Assembly (NCBI RefSeq): GCF_039536325.1
Contig: NZ_BAAAYO010000010.1
Coordinates: forward strand, 558,001 to 622,000
Reading direction: 5' to 3'
DNA length: 64,000 bases
Source of the DNA: Paenibacillus_AB hodogayensis
GTDB taxonomy: Bacteria; Bacillota; Bacilli; Paenibacillales; NBRC-103111
The notes beneath the pieces were generated by a model that was not told the DNA's origin, made no database searches, and saw only the letters and a list, made by a program, of their open reading frames with translations. The translations under genes were made by a program, and so were the position numbers. Position 1 is the stretch's first letter, and every line of letters begins with the position of its first letter. This document shows, piece by piece, positions 34,516 to 43,767 of the stretch.

Positions 34516-35603
34516 CGTTCGCCTCCCAGGAAATAAACGCTCTCCTTCGGAATATGCAGCACCAGCTCTTCCCCGCGCTGCCGGAGCCGGTGTCCCTGAT
34601 GGACGAACATCGCCCGAACCGGGGTGTAGCCGACGGAGGCGACATAATTGACGCTAATGCCGGTATATTCGGATATCGAAACGGTTCCCTTCATTATATT
34701 GGGCCCGTCCTTTTCCTCTGTCATTGCTTCGCGGATCGCTTCCGGGCGGACGGACAGCACGACGCTCCCTCCGACCTCAAGCCGACAGGCCGGAGCCGCA
34801 TTGCCGATTATACCGGTCAGACGCAAGCCCGGAGCGATGGAGACCGTCGCTTCCTTGCCGTCGATCCGTTCCACCGTGCCTTCCCACAGGTTCGATTCGC
34901 CGATAAATGAAGCCACGAACCGGTTGACCGGACGGTTGTAAATTTCTTCAGGTACGCCGATCTGCTGCACGACGCCGCCCTGCATGACCATAATGCGGTC
35001 GGACATCGACATTGCTTCCGCCTGATCATGGGTGACGTAGATCGTCGTAATGCCCAGTTCCTGCTGGAGTCGCTTGATCTCCAGGCGGGTTTCTTCCCGC
35101 AGCTTGGCGTCCAGGTTGGACAACGGTTCGTCGAGGAGCAAGATTTTCGGCTCGATGACCAGAGCCCGCGCCAACGCCACGCGCTGCTGCTGTCCGCCGG
35201 ACAACTGGTCGATGCGCCGGCTGCCGAATCCTTCCAGATGCACCTGCTTCTGCGCGCGCTCCACCCGCTCCACGAGCTCCCGCTTCGGCACTTTGCGCAC
35301 CTGCAGGCCGAACGCGATATTTTCGAATACGGTCATATGCGGGAACAAAGCGTAGTTCTGGAATACCATCCCCGCATTCCGCTTGTTGGGCGGCAAGTTG
35401 GTCACATCTTGATTGCCGAATAAAATGCGTCCGTCGCTCGGAAAATAAAATCCCGCTATCATGCGCAGTGTTGTCGTTTTGCCGCATCCGCTCGGGCCCA
35501 GGAACGTGAAAAACTCTCCCGGCTGGATATGGATGTGAACGTCCGCCACTCCTTTTACATTTCCGAACTGCTTGCTTACATGATCGAGCATTACATCAAT
35601 CAA
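34512..35603 (-). CDS. ABC transporter ATP-binding protein (PotA/FbpC type)
   Basis: A 363-residue nucleotide-binding subunit. Walker A GPSGCGKTTT (about residues 34-43), Q loop FQNYALFPHMT, signature LSGGQQQRVALARAL, Walker B ILLLDEPLSNLD and the H loop VTHDQAEAM are all intact. A C-terminal TOBE-type regulatory domain (about 285-360) follows. Its stop overlaps the permease start, and the binding-protein gene lies 68 bases upstream. It energises import of the cluster's substrate. Confidence 0.96.
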   Translation of the reverse strand: MIDVMLDHVSKQFGNVKGVADVHIHIQPGEFFTFLGPSGCGKTTTLRMIAGFYFPSDGRILFGNQDVTNLPPNKRNAGMVFQNYALFPHMTVFENIAFGLQVRKVPKRELVERVERAQKQVHLEGFGSRRIDQLSGGQQQRVALARALVIEPKILLLDEPLSNLDAKLREETRLEIKRLQQELGITTIYVTHDQAEAMSMSDRIMVMQGGVVQQIGVPEEIYNRPVNRFVASFIGESNLWEGTVERIDGKEATVSIAPGLRLTGIIGNAAPACRLEVGGSVVLSVRPEAIREAMTEEKDGPNIMKGTVSISEYTGISVNYVASVGYTPVRAMFVHQGHRLRQRGEELVLHIPKESVYFLGGER

Positions 35604-35671
35604 GCACGGTTCCTCCCTTGATGAATTGACCGGGCGGAGGAACGCTCCGCCCGGACGGCCTTGCCCAGCTG

Positions 35672-36772
35672 TTATTTTCCGCCCTTGCCCTTGATGTTCT
35701 CATCCCAATACTGCATCCAGTCCTTCTCTTTGTCGGCCATCATCGTCCAGTCAAGGTTCAACGGCTTCAACTCGAGGCCTTTGAGCCATGCCGGCATATC
35801 TTTGCTCAGGTCGGTACGGGTCGGAATCTGGTACAGCTTCTCCGCGAGCTCTACGCGAAGCTTGGAATCAAACAGGAATTCGTAGAACGTTTTGGCGGCC
35901 GCCATGTTTTTGGCGCCTTTGACAATGCCTACGCCGTCGACGAGAATCGGTGCGCCGCTTGCCGGATAGATAAAGTCGAACGGTTGGTTTTTCGTTTCCT
36001 TCTGAATCATGATGTCCTGCAGGTTCCACAGCGACAAGGAGCCTTCCTCGCGCGCCAGCTTCAGGTACAGGTTGGTCGGGTCTTGCGCGTATTCCTTCGT
36101 GTTCGCGTCCAGCTTCTTCAGCCAGTCGTAGCCTTTTTGCGGCTCGGTGCCTTGACGCAAAATCATCGCGGAATAGATCGTTCTCATCGTTCCGGAAGCC
36201 AGTACGCCGCGGATGATGATTTTGTTTTTATATTTCGGATCGAGCAGGTCGTCCCAATCTTTCGGAGCGTCTTCTTTTTTCAGCGCTTTCGGGTTGTACA
36301 TGATGACTTCCGGCAGCAGCATCTCGCCGTACCAGCGGTCCTGAGCGTCTTTGTACAGCGCCGGCACCTGGTCGGCGAAGCTCGGCTTGAAGCTTTCCAG
36401 CAAGCCTTCGTTGGCTGCCGTCATCAGACCGGACTGCGTGCCGCCCCACCAGAAGTCCGCCTGCGGATTCGCTTTTTCGCCGCGTACCCGCTCCAGAACT
36501 TGCTGGGCGCCCATCGTCAGCACTTCGACTTCGATATTCGGATTTTTTTCTTTGAATTTAGGAATAATTTCGTCGACCACGTTTTTGTCTCTGGCCGTGT
36601 AGATGACGAGCTTTTGCTTTTCAGGCGGCTTGGCCGTCTGCCCCGAGTTGTTTTCCTGCTTGGGAGCTTCCCCGGATTGGTTTCCTCCCGTTGTCGCCCC
36701 GCCACAAGCGGTTACAGCGAACATGGCGATACTGAGCACTGCGCCCGTCAGCCATTTCGAAGATTTTTTCAT
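35672..36772 (-). CDS. Solute-binding lipoprotein, Fe3+/opine ABC type
   Basis: A 366-residue extracellular lipoprotein. The signal ends in lipobox FAVTAC, followed by a Gly/Asn/Gln-rich tether. The mature part begins LVIYTARDKNVVDEIIPKFK and has the AfuA/FbpA/PhnS-like patterns QADFWWGGTQSGL and YPASGAPILVDGVGIVKG. No obvious Tyr-Tyr iron pair was located, so an organic ligand is as likely as iron. ATG at 36772 follows GGGAGG; the apparent longer frame is a read-back into the repressor gene. It directly follows the ROK repressor by 23 bases. Confidence 0.93.
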   Translation of the reverse strand: MKKSSKWLTGAVLSIAMFAVTACGGATTGGNQSGEAPKQENNSGQTAKPPEKQKLVIYTARDKNVVDEIIPKFKEKNPNIEVEVLTMGAQQVLERVRGEKANPQADFWWGGTQSGLMTAANEGLLESFKPSFADQVPALYKDAQDRWYGEMLLPEVIMYNPKALKKEDAPKDWDDLLDPKYKNKIIIRGVLASGTMRTIYSAMILRQGTEPQKGYDWLKKLDANTKEYAQDPTNLYLKLAREEGSLSLWNLQDIMIQKETKNQPFDFIYPASGAPILVDGVGIVKGAKNMAAAKTFYEFLFDSKLRVELAEKLYQIPTRTDLSKDMPAWLKGLELKPLNLDWTMMADKEKDWMQYWDENIKGKGGK

Positions 36773-36795
36773 GTTTGTATTGCCTCCCTTTTTTA

Positions 36796-37971
36796 TCATA
36801 CTCTGGATGCGGCCTCGGATGGGAACGCCTCCAGAACGCTGTGAATGGCCCCCATAATGCCCGCGTGCTCTCCAAGCGAAGCAAGCTTCAGTTCGGGAAC
36901 GGACGGCACCCAATCGGACAACGACTTCTTGATCGAATGCAATCCTTCCTCGCCGAGATGAATAAGCTCCCCGCTCAAGATGAGCAGCTCGGGATCGAGC
37001 ATGCTTGCCATATTGGCGATACCGATCGCCCAATGCTTGCAGGTGTCGTCGAGAAGCTGACGCGCTTCCTTCATCCCCCGGTCCGCATAGTCGGCGATTT
37101 GTCTGATGATGCTGCCGCTTCCCACGTAAGGAAGGATGTACCTCGCCTTCTCGCGGACGGCGGAGACGGAGTAGTTTTTTTCGAATACCCCGAACTCCCC
37201 TTGTAAGCGTTTTCCAATTGGACCGATCATCATGTAACCGATTTCACCGCTGGCCTCTCTTGCCCCTCTGTATAATTGTTTGTCTATAACGATTCCGGCC
37301 CCGATCCCTGTGCCCACATACATGTAAACCAGGTTGGAATAGCCGATTCCGGCACCCCTGCGGTATTCTCCCAAAGTCATCAAGTTGACGTCGTTATCGA
37401 TTATGACGGGCAGACCGAGCTTCTCCTCGATTTCTTTCCGGACAGGCAATCCCATCCATCCCGTACTTGGTGCATAACTGATCGTGCCGTCTCTGCGTCG
37501 GGTAATACCCGGCAAACCAAGTCCGATCCCCAACAGCCTGCTTTTATCAAAGCCGCTTCGGGCCAGAAGCACCTTGAGGCCTTCGGCAACGCTTTCAATT
37601 GCCTTCTCCCCATCCATCGGCGACGACAGCGAAATTTGGTGCCGGTACAGCGTGTCGCCCTTCAAGTCCGCAATAGCCAGCTGCATCGTGCTTCCTTCGA
37701 ATACTGCCCCTACCACCCCGAAGGCCGCGAAGTTGTATTCCAGCAATATAGGCTTTCTGCCGCCTTTGGACGTCCCCATGCCGATTTCGTGGATGAGGCC
37801 TTCCTGAATCATTTCATCGACCAACGAGGAAACGCAAGGTCGACTCAGCTCCGTTAGCTTGGCGAGATCGGCTCTGGATACTCCCGTGTTGGCTTTCAGG
37901 CTGAGGAGAATATTTTCCCGGTTCATTCGTTTGATCAATTTGGTACTTCCCGGCTGAGCGCGACCAATCAA
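36796..37971 (-). CDS. ROK-family repressor of the cluster
   Basis: A 391-residue XylR/NagC-type regulator. An N-terminal winged helix (about 15-75; SRADLAKLTELSRPCVSSLVDEM) is joined to a ROK sugar-binding domain with GIGLGLPG, VIIDNDVNLMTLGE, YVGTGIGAGIVI and GEIGYMMIG. The usual CXCGXXGC zinc motif after the GEIGH site is absent (the region reads GPIGKRLQGEFGVFE). Start is TTG at 37971, with AAAGGAGGTGA four bases upstream. A perfect palindrome sits just upstream, suggesting autoregulated control of the whole cluster by a sugar or sugar phosphate. Confidence 0.93.
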   Translation of the reverse strand: MIGRAQPGSTKLIKRMNRENILLSLKANTGVSRADLAKLTELSRPCVSSLVDEMIQEGLIHEIGMGTSKGGRKPILLEYNFAAFGVVGAVFEGSTMQLAIADLKGDTLYRHQISLSSPMDGEKAIESVAEGLKVLLARSGFDKSRLLGIGLGLPGITRRRDGTISYAPSTGWMGLPVRKEIEEKLGLPVIIDNDVNLMTLGEYRRGAGIGYSNLVYMYVGTGIGAGIVIDKQLYRGAREASGEIGYMMIGPIGKRLQGEFGVFEKNYSVSAVREKARYILPYVGSGSIIRQIADYADRGMKEARQLLDDTCKHWAIGIANMASMLDPELLILSGELIHLGEEGLHSIKKSLSDWVPSVPELKLASLGEHAGIMGAIHSVLEAFPSEAASRV

Positions 37972-37984
37972 TTTTTCACCTCCT

Positions 37985-38009
37985 TTTGTTAGTTAAGGTT
38001 ACTAACAAA
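37985..38009 (-). promoter_or_regulatory. Perfect palindromic operator upstream of the ROK gene
   Basis: TTTGTTAGT (37985-37993), seven-base spacer, ACTAACAAA (38001-38009). It lies between the predicted -10 box and the start codon, so a bound repressor would block transcription. The half-site resembles XylR-type ROK operators. Confidence 0.7.
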
Positions 38010-38025
38010 GTTTCGTTATGACTTG

Positions 38026-38055
38026 ATTTTAGGGGAAGTGTTTGCCCATTGTCAA
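38026..38055 (-). promoter_or_regulatory. Predicted sigma-A promoter of the ROK-led cluster
   Basis: On the minus strand, TTGACA (38055-38050) and TAAAAT (38031-38026) are 18 bases apart. Consensus -35 box immediately upstream of the palindrome. Confidence 0.7.
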
Positions 38056-38206
38056 CGGGAATTTCATAAATTATTAATATAGTGGGACGTTTTTTGTCCA
38101 ATCTTACAAAGATTCCGCGTCCTTCATAGAGCCTTGTCGACAAGATTACCAAAGTCCATTTTGGCAAATTCGCAAACTTTAACAAAGTATCCGGCGGAAA
38201 GACGAA

Positions 38207-38240
38207 ACAACCCGATGCGGCGGTCCCCGCATCGGGTTGT
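38207..38240 (-). terminator. Strong hairpin after the RND pump gene
   Basis: Fourteen-base perfect stem: ACAACCCGATGCGG (38207-38220) against CCGCATCGGGTTGT (38227-38240), six-base loop, followed on the minus strand by TTCGTCTTT. Confidence 0.85.
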
Positions 38241-38247
38241 CGGTTGT

Positions 38248-41200
38248 CTATTCGGCGCCCGTCTCCGGTACCATTTTTCTGCGAAACTTTGCCAAAAACT
38301 CATAAACGATCGGAACGATGACTAGCGTCAGCACCGTGGAGCTGATCAGGCCGCCGATCACGGTAACGCCAAGCCCTTTGGAGATCAGGCTGCCGCTCGT
38401 GCTCTCGAAGCCGAGCGCCAATGGCAGCAGCGCCCCGACCGTAGCCAGCGCCGTCATCAGAATCGGCCTGAGCCGGGTAGACCCAGCCTCCAGCAGCGCC
38501 TCTCGCGGACTCAGGCCTTCGCGCTCCTTGTGCAGCACCCGATCGAGCAGAACGATGGCGTTCGTCACGACGATGCCGATCAGCATAAGCGCCCCCATCA
38601 TCGCCGAAGCGCTGATCGTTTCTTTGGCCAAATACAGACCGACCAGCCCGCCGATAATGGTGAACGGCAGGGAGAACAAGATCGCGAACGGCGTCAGCGC
38701 CCCGCCGAACGTAATGACGAGCAGCAAGTAGACGATAGCCACCGCTGCCGCCATAGCCATCCCCAACTGGGTGAACGTCTCGTTAATCTGCTCGGTGACG
38801 CCGCCGAAATCGACGCGAATGCCGTCTCCCAGGCCGAGATCCTTGATCCGGCTCTGCGCGGTGCTGGACGCCTGCCCGACGTCCTTGGCTGTAATGTTCG
38901 CCGTTACCTCGACGTACAAGCGGCCGTCCTTATGCGTAATCGTGTTGGGCGAGGTGCCTTGGCGCACGGTTGCCACGTTCTTGATCGGCACTTGGATGCC
39001 GAGCGGGGACGACAGCTTGGCGTTCTCGATATCGCCAAGCGAGGAGAACGGTTGAGCGTCCGATTTCTCGTACAGGGGGTAGGGCTTGCCGTCAATCTGT
39101 ACTTCGGCGAGAGCCGGACGCTCGCGCATCGGGCTGAGCCTCATCGCCAGCTGCGCTGCGGTTAAGCCGAGCTTGGCGAGCTTCGGCTGATCGGCCACGA
39201 TGGCATACTGCTCGTACGTTTGCGACAGGCTCGACTCCACCTTCTCGAAGGAGCCCTCCTGAGCAAGCTCCTGACGGATGCGCTCGATGGCCGGCTTGAT
39301 CTGCTCGAGCGAGTCGCCATAGACGGTCAAACTGAGCTTGTTGCCGCCAAATCCCCCGCCGAAGTCCAGCTCGCTCCATTTGCCGTCCTTGTCCAGGTTC
39401 TGCAAATCGCCGATCAGCGCTTCCTTCACTTGCTTGAAATCCGCCGTATTTTTGTCGTACTGCACGTAGAACAGCGCGGACTTGCCCGAACCTCGGCCCA
39501 TCGGATTTTGCCCGCCGACGGAATATTGCAGGTTCGCTACCCCGGGACGGCCGAGCACGAGCTTCTCCGCTGCGAGCGCCGACGCTTCCACATCGGCTAT
39601 CCGTTTTCCAGGTCCGGGGGTGTACGTAATCATCGCATACTTCTGCTCCTCCTCCGGCAGGAAGCTGACGCCGACAACCCCGGTCAGCGCCAGGCTCGCC
39701 GCCAGCAAGAAGACCGCGCCGAGCGAGGTCAGCGCCTTATGGTTGAGCGCTCCGTTCAGCACGCGCCGGTAAAAGCGCGCAATCGCGCCCGGCTTGTCCT
39801 CGTGGCCGCTTTTTCTCCCCGTGCCATTGCGAAACATCAAGTGGGTGAGAGCGGGCACGACGGATACCGCTACGAGCAGCGAGGCGAGCAGCGCGTAAAC
39901 CATGGTCAGCGCAAACGGCATAAACAACTGGCCCACCGGTCCGCTGACCGTGCCAAGCGGCACGAAAACGGCGATGGTGACGAGCGTGGAGGACAAAATC
40001 GGTATGAACATTTCCTTGGTCGCATCCAGCACGAGCGCCTTGCCGGACAGCTTCTCGCCGCCGAGTCCCATTCGCCGGTAGTTGTTCTCGATGACGACGA
40101 TGGAATCGTCCACGACCCGGCCGATCGCCACGGTCATCGCTCCGAGCGTCATGACGTTCAGCGTCACGCCGGTCTGCTTGAGCACAAGCAGGGCGATCAG
40201 CAGCGACAGCGGGATAGAGACGACAGAGATGAGCGTGGTGCGGAGGTTGCGCAAAAACAGCAAAATGACGACGACGGCAAAAATCGCCCCGAACAGCGCC
40301 TTGTTCAGCATCGTGCTGACGGACTCCTCGATCGGCTCGCCCTGGTCAAGCATGATAAGCGCATGCATGCCCGGATAGTCGGATTCGAACTGCCGCGCCT
40401 TCGCCTTGACCGCCTCGACCACATCGACGGTGTTGGCGTCGGATGTCTTCGTCACGTTGATGCCGATCGACTCGCTGCCGTTCGTGCGGGAGATCGACTC
40501 CGCTTTGCCGACCAGCCGGATGTCGGCGATCTCCGACAGTTTGACGGTCGGGATGCCGGCCGGAGACGCGGCCGCTCCGGGAGCGGCTCCTATTCCCGTG
40601 CCGCCCGCAGCGCCACCGCCCGCTGCACCGGCTGCTGCGCCTCCGCCGACGGCGTTGCCTCCGGCAGCAGTTCCCGGCGCTCCGGCTCCGGTATTCCCTC
40701 CGGCAGCCCCTCCAGGCGCGGCACCGTTCCCCGCTGCGGCCGGCGGGCCGCCTAAAGCGGCTCCTCCCGCGCTTCCGGCCGAGGGGATAACCGGCACGGC
40801 GAGGTTGCGCAGATCGTCCAGCGTCGTCATGTTGCCGTCCACGAGCACGCTCTTCTCCGCATTTTCCAGCTCGAACAGCCCGAGCGGAACCTGAATCGCC
40901 GAGCCTTGGACGATTCCTCTCACCGTTTCCTCGCTCAGCCCGAGCGAGCTCATTTTGGCCTTGTCAAACGCCAGCTCCGCCTCGCGCACATATTGTCCGG
41001 AAACCGCGACCGAGCCCGCGCCCTCGATGCCTTCCAGCGCCGGCTTCAGCTGCTCCTCCACCAGCTTTGTCAGCTCGTCGAGCTGACGATTTTCCCCGGA
41101 TACGCTCAAGGAGACGACCGGGAACGCGTTCAGACTGATCTTCGTCACCTGCAAATCCGCGACGCCCTGCGGCTTGACGAACGACGACAGCGTCTGGCGC

Positions 41201-41526
41201 AGCTCGTTCTCGGCATCGTCCATCTTCGTCCCGTAACCGTATTCGACGACTAGCGAAGAGACGTTCTCCATCGAGGTGGAGCTTACCGAGTTGACCCCGC
41301 TCAGGTTGCGGATTCGCTGCTCCAGCGGTCCGCTCAGTTTGTCGGCTACTTCCTGAGGCGCGGCTCCCGGAAATACGGCGGACACGGTCAGTATGGGCAC
41401 CTCGATATCCGGGATCGTCTCTTTCTTCATATTCGCTCCGGCGTACAATCCGGCTACCGTCACGATCAGCGTCAAAATCAGTATGGCGAATTTGTTATTC
41501 AAGGAAAAACGGATCAAGCTGCCCAT
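38248..41526 (-). CDS. RND-family efflux transporter (AcrB/SwrC type)
   Basis: A 1092-residue proton-driven exporter in the cell membrane. TM1 (about 8-28) is followed by a porter domain, a central block of TM helices (FGAIFAVVVILLFLRNLRTTLI; motif D-type GRVVDDSIVVIENNYRR with the paired acidic residues), a second porter domain, and a final TM block. It matches the Gram-positive SwrC/YerP branch. An 80-residue Gly/Ala-rich segment interrupts the first porter domain near residues 245-325 (about 40560-40790). ATG at 41526 follows AAGGAG at ten bases. No membrane-fusion protein gene is adjacent; a neighbouring gene is asparagine synthetase, which is unrelated. Confidence 0.93.
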   Translation of the reverse strand: MGSLIRFSLNNKFAILILTLIVTVAGLYAGANMKKETIPDIEVPILTVSAVFPGAAPQEVADKLSGPLEQRIRNLSGVNSVSSTSMENVSSLVVEYGYGTKMDDAENELRQTLSSFVKPQGVADLQVTKISLNAFPVVSLSVSGENRQLDELTKLVEEQLKPALEGIEGAGSVAVSGQYVREAELAFDKAKMSSLGLSEETVRGIVQGSAIQVPLGLFELENAEKSVLVDGNMTTLDDLRNLAVPVIPSAGSAGGAALGGPPAAAGNGAAPGGAAGGNTGAGAPGTAAGGNAVGGGAAAGAAGGGAAGGTGIGAAPGAAASPAGIPTVKLSEIADIRLVGKAESISRTNGSESIGINVTKTSDANTVDVVEAVKAKARQFESDYPGMHALIMLDQGEPIEESVSTMLNKALFGAIFAVVVILLFLRNLRTTLISVVSIPLSLLIALLVLKQTGVTLNVMTLGAMTVAIGRVVDDSIVVIENNYRRMGLGGEKLSGKALVLDATKEMFIPILSSTLVTIAVFVPLGTVSGPVGQLFMPFALTMVYALLASLLVAVSVVPALTHLMFRNGTGRKSGHEDKPGAIARFYRRVLNGALNHKALTSLGAVFLLAASLALTGVVGVSFLPEEEQKYAMITYTPGPGKRIADVEASALAAEKLVLGRPGVANLQYSVGGQNPMGRGSGKSALFYVQYDKNTADFKQVKEALIGDLQNLDKDGKWSELDFGGGFGGNKLSLTVYGDSLEQIKPAIERIRQELAQEGSFEKVESSLSQTYEQYAIVADQPKLAKLGLTAAQLAMRLSPMRERPALAEVQIDGKPYPLYEKSDAQPFSSLGDIENAKLSSPLGIQVPIKNVATVRQGTSPNTITHKDGRLYVEVTANITAKDVGQASSTAQSRIKDLGLGDGIRVDFGGVTEQINETFTQLGMAMAAAVAIVYLLLVITFGGALTPFAILFSLPFTIIGGLVGLYLAKETISASAMMGALMLIGIVVTNAIVLLDRVLHKEREGLSPREALLEAGSTRLRPILMTALATVGALLPLALGFESTSGSLISKGLGVTVIGGLISSTVLTLVIVPIVYEFLAKFRRKMVPETGAE

Positions 41527-41724
41527 CGTCCTACCACTCCTTCTCGGAAAGCGCATATACATACAGGTTGCGCAAAATTTTCCGGTTCTATCAGGAACTT
41601 CGGAAAAAACAGCTGATCCGTTTTCGGCCGTCTCCTTTGCCTATCAGACAGAGACAGACATGAAACCGTGCGCTGCCGCATACCCTTTACAAGGATTTTG
41701 ATTATCGAAAGGATGAGAGGATAT

Positions 41725-43569
41725 ATGTGCGGAATAACCGGCTGGATCGACTGGCAAAGCGATTTGACTCAGCGTTCCTCCGTACTGGTGGATATGACGG
41801 CCACGATGGCGCTTCGCGGCCCGGACGCATCCGGCACATGGCTTACCCGGCATTGCGCGCTCGGTCACCGCAGATTGAGCGTCATGGACCCGGAGAACGG
41901 CGCGCAGCCGATGATCCGCAAAAAAGGGGACGTCGCGTATACCATCGTGTACAACGGGGAAATTTACAACGCCTTCGAGCTGCGCCGGGAGCTGGAGCAG
42001 CGCGGCCATGCCTTTTCGACCAACTGCGATACCGAGGTGCTGCTCGTCTCGTATATCGAATGGGGGCGCGCCTGCCTCGACCGCCTGAACGGCATATTCG
42101 CCTTCGCCATCTGGAACGATGAGGAGCAGTCGCTGTTTTTGGCGCGGGATCGGGTTGGCGTCAAGCCGCTGTTTTATGCCGAGAAAAACGGAGTGTTCGC
42201 CTTCGGCTCGGAACCGAAGGCCATTCTCGCCCATCCGGATTTTCCGGCGCGGATCGGCCGCGAAGGGCTCGCCGAGCTGCTCGTCATCGGGCCGGCCCGT
42301 ACGCCCGGGCACGGCATCTACGAGCATATGGCGGAATTGAAGCCCGGCCATTACATGGTGTTCGATCGTTCCGGACTTTCCATTCGACCGTATTGGAAGC
42401 TGGAAAGCCGGCCGCATGAAGAGAACGTGGAGCAAACGGCGGCGCGCATCCGCGAACTGCTGCTCGATACCGTAGAGCGCCAGCTCATCTCCGACGTGCC
42501 GGTATGCACGCTATTGTCCGGCGGGCTCGATTCGAGCGCGCTGACGGCCATTGCCGTCGACTATTACAACCGGACCGGGCAAGGCGTAGTCGATACGTAT
42601 TCGGTCGACTACGTGGATAACGACAAGCATTTCAAGGCAAACGTCTTTCAACCGAATTCGGACGCTCCCTGGATCAAACGCATGGTCGACGAGCTCGGCA
42701 CCGAGCACCACGACGTTTTCTTCGATACGCCGGAGCTGTTCGCTTCCTTGATCGAGGCGATGCGGGCCCGCGATTTGCCGGGGATGGCCGATGTGGACGG
42801 CTCGCTCTATTTGTTTTGCCGGGAAATCAAGAAAGGAGCGACCGTCGCCATATCCGGCGAGGCGGCCGACGAAATATTCGGAGGCTACCCGTGGTTCCAT
42901 CGCGAGGAATCGTTGAACGCGGACACGTTCCCGTGGTCGCTGTCGGCGGGCATCCGCACCGATCTGATGTCGAAGGAGACCGCCGACTGGCTGCAGCCGA
43001 AGGCGTATCTCGACGAACGGTACCGCCAGGCGCTCGACGAAGTGCCGCATCTTGCCGGAGAAACCGGGACGGCGCGGCGGATGCGCGAGATGTCTTACTT
43101 GAATATTAGCCGGTTTATGCCGACGCTGCTGGATCGCAAGGACCGGATGAGCATGGCCGTCGGCCTCGAGGTGCGCGTTCCGTTCTGCGACCACCGGCTG
43201 ATCGAATACGTCTGGAACGTTCCGTGGGAAATCAAGACGTCGGGCGACCGCGAGAAGGGCATCCTACGCAAGGCGCTGAAAGGCCTTTTGCCCGACGACG
43301 TGCTGACCCGCAAAAAAAGCCCATACCCGAAGACGCACAACCCGAATTACTTGGCTGCGACCCGTGCCTGGGTGCAGGACATTCTGAACGACTCCTCCTC
43401 CCCGGTGCTGCCGCTGCTGAACGCCGATCATCTCCGGCGACTGTCGGCTCCCGAGGCGGCTTCGATCGACCTGCCGTGGTTCGGCCAGCTCATGTCAGGT
43501 CCGCAGCTGTTCGCCTACATCGGCCAGCTCGACGCTTGGATGCGGGAGTACAACGTGTCCATCCGGTAA
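41725..43569 (+). CDS. asnB: Asparagine synthetase (glutamine-hydrolysing), AsnO-length
   Basis: Makes asparagine from aspartate, glutamine and ATP. Start is fixed by MCGITGW: the second-residue Cys becomes the N-terminal nucleophile of the class II glutaminase domain (about 2-210; RRLSVMD, VYNGEIYN). The synthetase domain follows with the PP-loop LLSGGLDSSAL and ISGEAADEIFGGY. The 614-residue length equals the sporulation-associated AsnO of Bacillus subtilis. GAGAGGATAT precedes ATG at 41725. Stand-alone gene with its own terminator. Amidotransferases of this fold may also modify peptides, but no such context is seen. Confidence 0.93.
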   Translation: MCGITGWIDWQSDLTQRSSVLVDMTATMALRGPDASGTWLTRHCALGHRRLSVMDPENGAQPMIRKKGDVAYTIVYNGEIYNAFELRRELEQRGHAFSTNCDTEVLLVSYIEWGRACLDRLNGIFAFAIWNDEEQSLFLARDRVGVKPLFYAEKNGVFAFGSEPKAILAHPDFPARIGREGLAELLVIGPARTPGHGIYEHMAELKPGHYMVFDRSGLSIRPYWKLESRPHEENVEQTAARIRELLLDTVERQLISDVPVCTLLSGGLDSSALTAIAVDYYNRTGQGVVDTYSVDYVDNDKHFKANVFQPNSDAPWIKRMVDELGTEHHDVFFDTPELFASLIEAMRARDLPGMADVDGSLYLFCREIKKGATVAISGEAADEIFGGYPWFHREESLNADTFPWSLSAGIRTDLMSKETADWLQPKAYLDERYRQALDEVPHLAGETGTARRMREMSYLNISRFMPTLLDRKDRMSMAVGLEVRVPFCDHRLIEYVWNVPWEIKTSGDREKGILRKALKGLLPDDVLTRKKSPYPKTHNPNYLAATRAWVQDILNDSSSPVLPLLNADHLRRLSAPEAASIDLPWFGQLMSGPQLFAYIGQLDAWMREYNVSIR

Positions 43570-43607
43570 CCGCTGCTCCAATGCTCTGGTATTCTCGAAA
43601 CATATGG

Positions 43608-43646
43608 AAAAGGCGAGCCGAGATTTACACCCGGGCTCGCCTTTTT
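43608..43646. terminator. Terminator after asparagine synthetase gene
   Basis: AAAAGGCGAGCC (43608-43619) pairs with GGCTCGCCTTTT, then TTT; A and T tracts on both sides allow bidirectional use. Confidence 0.9.
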
Positions 43647-43767
43647 ATCGTAACCGCAAGCGGCCAATGCCGCTCGACCTCTCTCAGAGCGAGACGATAG
43701 GCATCCATACGGCAAAAAGAGCCGTCCGATGCCGGACAGCCCCTTCTTGCCGCTAACTCTATGGCTC

